DNA of 8,001 bases, from the NCBI GenBank assembly GCA_021789355.1, contig JAJYJR010000253.1, positions 1-8,001 on the forward strand. The letters are read 5' to 3'. Shown here piece by piece: positions 1 through 4,513 of the stretch (position 1 is the stretch's first letter; every line of letters begins with the position of its first letter). The translations under genes and the position numbers were made by a program. Under the pieces are notes generated by a model that saw only the letters and a program-made list of their open reading frames with translations, did not search any database and was not told the DNA's origin. The DNA comes from Chloroflexota bacterium (GTDB taxonomy: Bacteria; Chloroflexota; Limnocylindria; Limnocylindrales; CSP1-4).

Positions 1-421
1 CGGTGGGCACCGTGGCCGTGCCGGTGGCGGACAGGCCGTTGAGACTCGAGCCGATGTCGCCGAGCGTCACGATGCGCTGGAACTGGTCGCGCCCGACGTT
101 CAGGCGCAGGTTGTGGGTGCGGCGGATCTCGCGGTACACGCGGCGCTGCTCGCCGAAAGCGGCGTCGCGCCACTCGCCCTTGATGAGCACCGGATCGGTG
201 AACGCGGACGGATCGCGCACGAGTTCCCAGGGGCGCACCCGGGCGCCGTCGGGAACAAGGGACGTGGTGCGCACTTCGACCGGATCGACCACTCTGCGGT
301 AGCCGGTCACGAACGAGCGCGGGTCGAGGATGCCCGAGGTGAGCATCCGCACGTCCTCGGCGACGCGTCGTGCGAACCGCGACGGCTTCGGGAACGGGCT
401 CAGGTTGTCGATGACGGCCAG
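1..421 (-). CDS. phage structural-region protein, N-terminal part (runs off the window)
   Basis: This is an open frame of 140 codons that is still open at the left edge, so the C-terminus is missing. It begins right after a strong Shine-Dalgarno AAGGAG (427-432) that overlaps the stop of the upstream gene. The first codon at normal spacing is CTG (421-419), preceded by an in-frame TTA. With CTG read as Met the protein starts MAVIDNLSPFPKPSRFARR. A basic N-terminus is followed by a mixed alpha/beta stretch, the segment RRTHNLRLNVGRDQFQRIV near residues 101-119, and then a Gly/Thr/Ala-rich stretch (SATGTATVPT) at the window edge. I recall NxGRD segments followed by Thr/Gly-rich stretches from small virion proteins encoded downstream of capsid genes in uncultured phages, but I cannot assign a function. 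The frame is far richer in plausible protein sequence than the plus-strand frames over the same bases. Existence is fairly sure; the role is unknown. Confidence 0.75.
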   Translation of the reverse strand, partial: MAVIDNLSPFPKPSRFARRVAEDVRMLTSGILDPRSFVTGYRRVVDPVEVRTTSLVPDGARVRPWELVRDPSAFTDPVLIKGEWRDAAFGEQRRVYREIRRTHNLRLNVGRDQFQRIVTLGDIGSSLNGLSATGTATVPT

Positions 422-426
422 TAACG

Positions 427-432
427 CTCCTT
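427..432 (-). promoter_or_regulatory. Shine-Dalgarno AAGGAG followed by CGTTA-CTG-GCC
   Basis: AAGGAG overlaps the TAA stop (433-431) of the 53-aa gene. Five bases (CGTTA) separate it from CTG at 421, the same spacing seen before the ATG of the gene starting at 930. No ATG, GTG or TTG lies in frame between the Shine-Dalgarno and the conserved protein start. It is one of five such sites in the window. Confidence 0.75.
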
Positions 433-592
433 ACTGCTTCTCGGACTGCTTCGCGCAGCGCTTGCACATCCACGTGCCGGCGTGGAAGACGATGTGGTCA
501 CGACAGAAGCGGTCCCGGCAGACGCTGCACCACTCCAGCGTGAAGCCCCTGGGCCGCGGACAGAGCGGGCAGAGGCGTTCGGGCCGGCCGAC
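431..592 (-). CDS. 53-aa cysteine-rich zinc-finger protein
   Basis: This small gene lies between two others and starts next to the TAG of the 112-aa protein. The protein has eight zinc-ligand-like residues in a cross-brace order: C8xxC11, C22xxC25, C30xxH33 with H37 nearby, and C43xxC46. The pattern resembles a RING or B-box fold, although the spacing is not an exact match to a named family. Such a protein would fold around one or two zinc ions and act by binding protein or nucleic acid; no catalytic residues are visible. The Shine-Dalgarno is GAGG (598-601), then ATTTA, then GTC (592-590), so there is no canonical start codon. If TTA were the start the gene would begin at 595. It ends in TAA at 433-431, inside the Shine-Dalgarno of the next gene, which suggests translational coupling. 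The dense Cys/His pattern makes coding very likely. Confidence 0.72.
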   Translation of the reverse strand, partial: VGRPERLCPLCPRPRGFTLEWCSVCRDRFCRDHIVFHAGTWMCKRCAKQSEKQ

Positions 593-930
593 TAAATCCT
601 CGTGCGGGCGGACCGGGTCCGCGCCTTCTCGGCGAACTTGGCACCGGCCAGCTCGGCGGCCGTCTCCGCCAGCGCCTCGGCCATCTGCTTGGTGGCCAAG
701 CCACCCTCGCGCTCGATGCGCTCCTTCTCGCGCTGCTCGGCGTCCGACAGCGGCGCGGCGTCACGGCGGTAGACCCAGCCCTCGCGCACGAGGTAGGGCT
801 CGCAGATCGCGCAGTCGACGGTGAAGGGCTGCGGCGGCTCGCCCTTGGGCGGCGGCGTCTGGCTGTGGCTGTGGCCGGTCTGGCCCACGTAGATCGAGCG
901 GATGGCGCTCTGGTTGAAGAGCTGGGGCAT
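592..930 (-). CDS. hypothetical phage protein with CxxC motif and long C-terminal helix
   Basis: The 112-aa protein starts at ATG 930, chosen because AAAGGAG (936-942) lies 5 nt upstream and overlaps the stop of the preceding gene. An in-frame start upstream of it has no ribosome binding site. Residues 1-20 (MPQLFNQSAIRSIYVGQTGH) look like a short beta segment. Next come a Pro-rich linker, a single CxxC (C40, C43) in FTVDCAICEPYLVREGW, and from about residue 61 a strongly charged, Glu/Ala-rich helix likely to form a coiled coil. The tail is basic (RTRSARTRI). I recall similar small proteins in capsid-to-neck gene blocks of uncultured phages, without known function. With only one CxxC, zinc binding would need dimerisation or other ligands such as His20 and His22. 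Coding is confident; function is unknown. Confidence 0.82.
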   Translation of the reverse strand: MPQLFNQSAIRSIYVGQTGHSHSQTPPPKGEPPQPFTVDCAICEPYLVREGWVYRRDAAPLSDAEQREKERIEREGGLATKQMAEALAETAAELAGAKFAEKARTRSARTRI

Positions 931-935
931 CGGTG

Positions 936-942
936 CTCCTTT
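936..942 (-). promoter_or_regulatory. Shine-Dalgarno AAAGGAG deciding the ATG at 930
   Basis: AAAGGAG is followed by a 5-nt spacer (CACCG) and ATG. It overlaps the TAA of the upstream 91-aa gene, which implies coupled translation. This canonical site gives the spacing yardstick used for the unusual starts elsewhere in the window. Confidence 0.85.
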
Positions 943-1216
943 AGAGATCGGCGCCGCAGCGCGGGCACACGGACTGCCAAGGCCACGGTGAGAAGTCGCA
1001 GCCGGCGCAGATGCGGTCACCGGGCAGCGAGTGGAAGCGCGCCTGACCGAGTTCGATCACCGCGTCGTAGCGGCGCTTGGCGCTGCTGCCGCGGATGGCG
1101 CGCGCATCGGCCTCGTCCCAGGCGGTGACGACGCCGTGGCGGTCGGCCTTGAGGTTGCGCCCGTCGGGCAGATCGACGCCGAGCGCGCCGGGCAGCAGCT
1201 GGAAGCGACTGGGCAT
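941..1216 (-). CDS. 91-aa zinc-ribbon phage protein
   Basis: The start is set at ATG 1216, with AGAGGAGG immediately upstream. An in-frame GTG at 1306 would add a low-complexity N-terminus that overlaps a hairpin and has no ribosome binding site. Residues 1-60 (MPSRFQLLPGALGVDLPDGR and on, through DRHGVVTAWDEADARAI) look like a small beta-rich domain. Residues 70-87 form a zinc ribbon, C70xxC73 and C84xxC87, ending CPRCGADL. It lies in a run of three small genes after the capsid gene and couples to the next gene through overlap of its stop with that gene's Shine-Dalgarno. The position suggests a head-completion or accessory virion role, but that rests only on context. The zinc ribbon is seen directly; the function is not known. 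Confidence 0.82.
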   Translation of the reverse strand: MPSRFQLLPGALGVDLPDGRNLKADRHGVVTAWDEADARAIRGSSAKRRYDAVIELGQARFHSLPGDRICAGCDFSPWPWQSVCPRCGADL

Positions 1217-1238
1217 GGCCTCCTCTGGGATCCGGCTA

Positions 1239-1274
1239 CCGCGGGCGGTGAAAGGATGAAAAGCCCGCCCGCGG
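1239..1274 (-). terminator. GC-rich hairpin with TTTT tract, possible terminator
   Basis: Two perfect 10-bp arms (1239-1248 and 1265-1274) enclose a 16-nt loop. Alternatively, on the minus strand GCCCG-CGGG-CGGGC forms a short stem followed directly by TTTTC, the layout of an intrinsic terminator for the capsid transcript. It ends 22 nt upstream of the ATG at 1216, so it could instead shape translation of the downstream genes. The two folds are mutually exclusive. The short U-tract makes termination uncertain. Confidence 0.45.
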
Positions 1275-1323
1275 GCCGGGGTTCGGTTTCGCCCTCGGGT
1301 GCACACAAACTGTTACATGCGGG

Positions 1324-1334
1324 CTCATGTGGTG
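1324..1334 (+). repeat. 11-bp direct repeat, copy 1
   Basis: CTCATGTGGTG recurs exactly at 1467-1477. One base separates this copy from the left 12-bp inverted repeat. Confidence 0.7.
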
Positions 1335-1335
1335 G

Positions 1336-1467
1336 GGCTTCCCGGCCTGCCGTTTCCGCACCCCCGCGTGGGGCTGGTCGCTGACCAGGACTTTGGCGGC
1401 CATAGAACGGATCACGAGCTGACGTACCAGCGGGTGCGCGCACCCGCTCGCTCCCGGCCGGGAAGCC
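1336..1467 (-). repeat. 132-bp inverted-repeat element, MITE-like or structured RNA
   Basis: Perfect 12-bp inverted repeats (1336-1347 and 1456-1467) bound the element. On the minus strand the inside contains a 20-bp palindrome (1429-1448), a 6-bp hairpin with a 3-nt loop (1374-1388) and a 4-bp hairpin with a tetraloop directly next to it (1362-1373). An 11-bp direct repeat, CTCATGTGGTG on the plus strand, flanks it (1324-1334 and 1467-1477). A direct-inverted-inverted-direct layout is what a small non-autonomous transposable element with target-site duplication shows. A multibranched RNA closed by the 12-bp stem fits equally well. No transposase is in the window. Confidence 0.5.
1429..1448. 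repeat. perfect 20-bp palindrome
   Basis: AGCGGGTGCGCGCACCCGCT is self-complementary over all 20 bases. It could be an RNA hairpin inside the 1336-1467 element or a binding site for a dimeric protein. The absence of a natural loop favours a DNA site or an intermolecular RNA pairing site. Confidence 0.6.
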
Positions 1468-1477
1468 TCATGTGGTG
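1467..1477 (+). repeat. 11-bp direct repeat, copy 2
   Basis: CTCATGTGGTG is an exact copy of 1324-1334. It shares its first base with the end of the right 12-bp inverted repeat. Confidence 0.7.
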
Positions 1478-1488
1478 CGGGGCGCGGG

Positions 1489-1505
1489 GCCGGGTTCCAA
1501 CCGGC
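1489..1505 (-). repeat. small hairpin with 5-bp stem and 7-nt loop
   Basis: GCCGG and CCGGC enclose a 7-nt loop (TTGGAAC on the minus strand). It looks superficially like a tRNA T-arm, but no acceptor, D or anticodon arms can be fitted around it, so it is listed only as a hairpin. Confidence 0.4.
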
Positions 1506-1554
1506 AACTCCTCCCTTGTCGGGTCGCCTCTCCCTTGGGCCACCCGCGCCCTAT

Positions 1555-1579
1555 GCCACCCAGTTGACGGCCGGGTGGC
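1555..1579 (-). terminator. hairpin 15 nt after the capsid stop
   Basis: A perfect 7-bp stem (GCCACCC with GGGTGGC) and an 11-nt loop follow closely after the capsid TAA at 1597-1595. There is no U-tract, so it may protect or process the capsid mRNA 3' end rather than terminate by itself. A second copy of the GGCCACCC arm nearby (from 1540) allows an alternative pairing. Confidence 0.4.
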
Positions 1580-1594
1580 CTCGCCGTGGACGGA

Positions 1595-2944
1595 TTAGGT
1601 CCAGTTGCCGCCAGACGCGCTGCCGCCCTTCTGGATTCCTTGCAGAATCGCTGAGTACTGCGGGGCGTATCCGACGAGAGCGCCATAGAGGAACATCGAG
1701 TAGCGGAACGTGACGTCGATCACGGGCCAGCTGATGGACACGTAGTCCTGCACGTTGACCACCTCGAACGCGTTGTTCACGTTCGAGAAGCTCATCGGCA
1801 GCTGGTAGCTCATGAGCAGGGCCGTGCCCTGCGTCATGTACGGGTGGACCACCATCCGCACGAGCGAGCGGGTCAGCGGGTTCTGCACCTGGCTGACCGC
1901 GGCGCCCGAGACCAGCGAGCCGAGCTCGTCCTGGTCGATGCGGATCTGATATGCCTGCTGGCCGCCACTGGCCTGCGAGAGGATGTTGGCGGCGAGGTTG
2001 GAGGCGTCGAGACCTTCGACGAGGAGTTCCACGGGGTTGGCGCGGAAGCCGCCCGCGGTGCTCGTGTTGAGCGTCGAGCTGTTGTCCCACAGGCCGGCGA
2101 AGGCGTCGGCGAGCACGGAGTTCGTGATCGTCGAGCCGACGGACTGGTTGATGTAGCCCGCGGTGTATCCCGAGGGATACGTGGACGCGGCGACCTTACC
2201 GGTGAAGATGCCGAAGAGGCCGTCGTAGCGGGTGCTGGCCCCGGTGCCGGAGTCGGCCGTGGGGACGGTCGTGCCGCTCGTCGGGAGCGCGCCCTGCAGG
2301 GTGAACTTGTGGCCGCCGACGTTCGACGCCATCAGGTAGTACGTGCCCTCGGCGGTGCCCGTGGTCACGTAGATGTTGTACTGGGCGGCACCCGACACCG
2401 GGCTGATCGTGACGTCCACGACGTCGCCGGAAGACCATGCCACCGATGCGCCGGACGACTGGGCGGTCGTCTCGCCGAACGGGTTGGTCGCGGTGACCTT
2501 GACGTACACGTTCGAGGTGACGCCGCTGTTGGCCGTCTCGCCGGACGCCGCCGTGCGGGCCGCGAGCGTCGGGTTGGACGGTGCCGAGAGGGTGCCGTTC
2601 AGGCCCCAGATCAGCATCGACTCCTCGGCCAGCATGGCCTCCTGCAGCAGCACGAGGTTGGCGAGCGCCGAGATGTCCTCGAAGCCCTGACCGGAGAACT
2701 GCGCGAGCCAGCTCAGTGCCTCGGTCAAGCCGAAGAACTTGTAGTTGACCGACACGTCCTCGGCGGTCTGCGCGCCCGATCCGGGCAACTGGTTGGGCCA
2801 GTTGCTGAACGAGCCGCCGCCCGGGAACTCAGAGATGGACCAGTCGACCACGGCCTGCCCGGTGCGGGAGCCCGAGATCGCGCTGATCGCCTTGAACTTG
2901 CGCGACGTGCCCTGCCCGACGGTGCGGGGGAGCTTGTTGCGGAG
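1595..2944 (-). CDS. major capsid protein, exon 2 (C-terminal 449 aa)
   Basis: Exon 2 begins at CTC 2944, directly after the intron's terminal G, and continues exon 1 in frame: exon 1 ends IYPVFSP and exon 2 starts LRNKLPRTVGQGTSRKFK. The spliced protein is about 597 aa. The segments TVGQGTSRKFKAISAISG, NYKFFGLTEALSWLAQF and QGFEDISALANLVLLQEAML match what I know of HK97-fold capsid proteins from uncultured phages, which assemble the icosahedral shell. Spliced residues of about 274-375 form a beta-rich insertion (VYVKVTATNPFGETT, QYNIYVTTG, YYLMASNVGGHKF) that resembles an FN3/Ig-like surface domain. The capsid fold resumes after it and ends GGNWT. The in-frame GTG at 2959 lies inside the intron's last hairpin and is not the real start. 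The gene is preceded by the protease/scaffold gene, as expected. Confidence 0.88.
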   Translation of the reverse strand, partial: LRNKLPRTVGQGTSRKFKAISAISGSRTGQAVVDWSISEFPGGGSFSNWPNQLPGSGAQTAEDVSVNYKFFGLTEALSWLAQFSGQGFEDISALANLVLLQEAMLAEESMLIWGLNGTLSAPSNPTLAARTAASGETANSGVTSNVYVKVTATNPFGETTAQSSGASVAWSSGDVVDVTISPVSGAAQYNIYVTTGTAEGTYYLMASNVGGHKFTLQGALPTSGTTVPTADSGTGASTRYDGLFGIFTGKVAASTYPSGYTAGYINQSVGSTITNSVLADAFAGLWDNSSTLNTSTAGGFRANPVELLVEGLDASNLAANILSQASGGQQAYQIRIDQDELGSLVSGAAVSQVQNPLTRSLVRMVVHPYMTQGTALLMSYQLPMSFSNVNNAFEVVNVQDYVSISWPVIDVTFRYSMFLYGALVGYAPQYSAILQGIQKGGSASGGNWT

Positions 2945-2958
2945 CCCTGTTGTTACCA

Positions 2959-2975
2959 CCGCTCTTGACGAGCGG
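2959..2975 (-). ncRNA. last P9-type hairpin of the intron
   Basis: CCGCTC-GTCAA-GAGCGG is a perfect 6-bp hairpin 14 nt before the 3' splice site. Its final bases contain the GTG that simple gene calling would take as the capsid start. Confidence 0.75.
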
Positions 2976-2993
2976 GGGCTAGGTCATTTCTGC

Positions 2994-3968
2994 CTAGCTC
3001 TCACGATCTCCCGTGAGGGCGGACTGTGACACCGCCTGCTGTGGCCACCGCCGTGTTCGGATGCGTTCCGTCTGGTCGGCCCGCCACTGTGGGTCGGCCC
3101 AGAGGGCGCGCATCCGGTCCGCATTGGACCGGCGGTTCGTTACGGAGGCTCGACTCTCGCGCTGCCACTCGACTTGGCAGGCACGACTGCAAAACTTGGA
3201 TCGGGCACTCTCGCGCTGCCGTGGGTACGCCTCGTAGGGCGTTCCGCACCGCAGGCACGGGTATGACTGCTTGCCGCCCCGCCACGAGGGATGGTTCTCG
3301 CGGCGGACCAGAGCCGTTGTGTAGACCGGATCATCCTCGCGGACGAGCCCAGCGGCGTCGGCAACCTCGCGGATGCAGGCGTCCGGGCTGGCGTTGATCC
3401 GTCGTCCGGTGAACCGGAAGACCCGGTATCCGGCCCGCGTCAGGTCGGCGTCGCGCGCCTCGTCTCGCTCGCGGTTGCGAACGTGAAGCGCGCCGTCGGC
3501 CTCGATGACGACGGGGGCCTGTCGGATCAGGATGTCAACGAGGTACTTGTCGAGTAGCAGGCGCTGGTGGACGTAGCCGATGCCAGCGCGTTCGAGTGCT
3601 CCGAGGAGCTTGCGTTCGAGAGGCGAGTTCGTGGCCGGCCCGTTCAAGGTCGGCAGTCGCTCGATCCACTTGCGCCGTTGTTCCGCGCGCCATGCCGGGT
3701 CGTTCCAGTGCTTCTCACTGGCCTGGCGCCACGACTCGGACTTGCGTTGTCCTTTGACGTGGCCGCGCGGTTTGATCGGGATGCTCTGGCGGACCAGCTC
3801 GGCTCGCACCGCGTCGTAACGACGGTGGTAGAGCCGGGCGAGTGCGGTCAGGTTGCCGATCCGGGCGTAATCCTCTGCGAGGTGGCTCCAATCAGCAGGT
3901 GCCCCGCGTTCAGTCTCTACGGACTCCCGGGTGGTTCCGGGTTGCCTCGGCGTCGTCCGCGTGTCCAT
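2994..3968 (-). CDS. intron-encoded homing endonuclease, Vsr-like/EDxHD (DUF559-like)
   Basis: The protein is about 324 aa from ATG 3968 (330 aa from ATG 3986; neither has a Shine-Dalgarno). The role is to cut intronless alleles so that the intron is copied in. Numbered from ATG 3986, residues 32-70 look like a helix-turn-helix. Residues 120-205 are the nuclease: E124 in PLERKLL, D151 in KYLVDILI, ExD at 162-164, H168, and the acidic run after it, then AGYRVFRFTG, the order found in DUF559/Vsr-like enzymes. Residues 232-272 form a zinc finger (C244xxC247, C266xxxC270). A motif W-x-DP-x-WR occurs twice (94-100 and 296-302), likely a DNA-binding repeat. The frame starts in P5 and stops in a P9-type hairpin, so both ends encode ribozyme core as well as protein. 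It is more AT-rich than its neighbours. I-Bth0305I is the known intron-encoded relative of this nuclease type. Confidence 0.88.
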   Translation of the reverse strand: MDTRTTPRQPGTTRESVETERGAPADWSHLAEDYARIGNLTALARLYHRRYDAVRAELVRQSIPIKPRGHVKGQRKSESWRQASEKHWNDPAWRAEQRRKWIERLPTLNGPATNSPLERKLLGALERAGIGYVHQRLLLDKYLVDILIRQAPVVIEADGALHVRNRERDEARDADLTRAGYRVFRFTGRRINASPDACIREVADAAGLVREDDPVYTTALVRRENHPSWRGGKQSYPCLRCGTPYEAYPRQRESARSKFCSRACQVEWQRESRASVTNRRSNADRMRALWADPQWRADQTERIRTRRWPQQAVSQSALTGDRES

Positions 3969-4020
3969 GGGTAGATTATAACCCATGCGAAGGATGTTCG
4001 CCGATACAGCGGGGTTTGCA

Positions 4021-4040
4021 AACGGGGATCGCTCCCCGTT
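4021..4040 (-). ncRNA. intron P2 hairpin with GNRA (GCGA) tetraloop
   Basis: AACGGGGA-GCGA-TCCCCGTT gives an 8-bp perfect stem. In many group I introns a GNRA loop on P2 docks into P8. The absence of a U-tract and its place between P1 and P3 argue against a terminator. Confidence 0.85.
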
Positions 4041-4057
4041 GGCCCTTGCTAGCGCGA

Positions 4058-4501
4058 AGGCGAGAAGACGGGGTAGATGAGCCGCGAAGGCGCGAGCAGG
4101 TCGTACGGCACGAGGCCGGACGAGAGCGGGCTGGTCAGGCTGATGTTCTTGCCGAGCTCGGTGGAGAGCACAGACGAGAGCTGCGCAGCGAACTGCTGCA
4201 TCGCCGTGTTCTGCGGGAGCTGGCTGTACATCAGCCCGAACTGCTGGACGAAGCTCGGGTTCAGGCTCTTGAAGACGCCGGTCGGGTCGGCCGCGCCACG
4301 CCGCGAGGCGGCGCGGATGGCCTTCTCGACCTTCATGCCGCGATCGAGGATCTCGGCCTCGTCGTCGAGCGGCTTGTAGCCGCCCGGCTTGGCGAAACCC
4401 GCGCCCTTCACGAGCTGTGCCGCGCGGGACGAGATCATGTCCCCGGCGGCGCTGTAGGCGGTGGCCTCCGCGGCCGCCTCCTCCTGGACGATATTGGCTA
4501 C
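4058..4501 (-). CDS. major capsid protein, exon 1 (N-terminal 148 aa)
   Basis: Exon 1 encodes an Ala-rich helical N-terminus (ANIVQEEAAAEATAYSAAGD), a basic region (KVEKAIRAASRRGAADPTG), then NPSFVQQFGLMYSQLPQNTAMQQ and SGLVPYDLLAPSRLIYPVFSP, where the strand enters the capsid fold. In the unspliced RNA the frame hits TAG (4051-4049) two codons after the splice site, so an unspliced transcript would give only a 150-aa truncated product. Splicing after U4058 joins it to LRNKLPRT. The start is inferred at GTA 4501-4499, five bases after AAGGAG (4507-4512) and preceded by an in-frame TTA. The first ATG in frame (4438) would discard 21 plausible residues and has no ribosome binding site. The gene follows the protease gene by 12 nt. 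Confidence 0.85.
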
Positions 4502-4506
4502 TAACG

Positions 4507-4512
4507 CTCCTT
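4507..4512 (-). promoter_or_regulatory. Shine-Dalgarno of the capsid gene, AAGGAG-CGTTA-GTA-GCC
   Basis: This is a near-perfect Shine-Dalgarno directly after the protease stop. The codon at 5-nt spacing is GTA, preceded by TTA; no ATG, GTG, TTG or CTG is nearby in frame. The sequence is almost identical to the site at 427-432. Confidence 0.8.
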
Positions 4513-4513
4513 G

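Larger units (their letters stand above)
1217..1594. other. structured non-coding gap downstream of the capsid gene
   Basis: No convincing gene lies in these 378 bases on either strand. Frames of 30-128 codons exist but are low-complexity, lack ribosome binding sites, or cross hairpins. The gap holds at least six strong inverted repeats: 1555-1579, 1489-1505, the 1336-1467 element with inner hairpins, and 1239-1274. The tight packing of neighbouring genes (overlaps or gaps of a few bases) makes a gap this long stand out. It probably carries the capsid transcript's 3' end or processing sites and possibly a structured RNA. No convincing promoter was found. Confidence 0.7.
2945..4057 (-). ncRNA. 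group I self-splicing intron in the capsid gene, with a homing endonuclease in its P8 loop
   Basis: This intron RNA removes itself by guanosine-initiated transesterification. Helices read on the minus strand, in canonical order: P1 pairs exon 4061-4058 (GCCU) plus U4057 with AGGGC (4046-4042), giving the U.G wobble at the 5' splice site. P2 is 4040-4021 with 8 bp and a GCGA tetraloop. P3 is CCCCGC 4014-4009 with GCGGGG 3907-3902. P4 is TCGGCG 4004-3999 with CGCCGA 3952-3947. P5 is 3987-3981 with 3972-3966. P6 is 3941-3937 with 3930-3926. P7 is GACTG 3915-3911 with CAGTC 3026-3022. P8 is 3901-3893 with 3041-3033, one mismatch in nine. Hairpins 3017-3000, 2998-2978 and 2975-2959 follow as P9-type elements. 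The intron ends in G2945. The stretch GTAGAGACTGAACGC (3920-3906) resembles the conserved R element. The frame is kept across the exon junction. Confidence 0.92.

Noticed and set aside
1239..1331. Minus-strand 30-codon frame beginning ATGAGCCCGCATGTAACA
   Set aside because: It is short, lacks a close Shine-Dalgarno, and its end lies in the 1239-1274 hairpin.
1489..1505. T-arm-like hairpin suggesting a tRNA
   Set aside because: The loop does not fit TTCRANY and no acceptor, D or anticodon arm can be placed around it.
1299..1598. Plus-strand 99-codon frame covering the gap
   Set aside because: It has no Shine-Dalgarno, unnatural composition, and crosses every hairpin in the gap.
2957..2959. 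GTG as the capsid start codon
   Set aside because: It lies inside the last intron hairpin, has only a weak Shine-Dalgarno, and would remove the N-terminal part of the capsid fold encoded by exon 1.
1844..2968. Long plus-strand open frames (also 4511-5434, 5444-6691, 6700-7818)
   Set aside because: They are antisense to well-supported genes, show Gly/Arg/Val-rich low-complexity sequence typical of GC-rich shadows, and lack ribosome binding sites.
2994..3986. A free-standing endonuclease that merely split the capsid gene into two independently translated halves
   Set aside because: The full set of ribozyme helices and the in-frame junction favour an intron, and the second half has no credible start of its own.
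3966..3987. TATAAT six bases before ATG 3968, as in a leaderless promoter
   Set aside because: The bases form the P5 stem-loop of the intron and there is no good -35 element. A late endonuclease promoter cannot be excluded but is not needed.
4021..4040. Hairpin read as a terminator after the 4049-4501 frame
   Set aside because: It has no U-tract, has a GNRA loop, and falls exactly at the P2 position of the intron.
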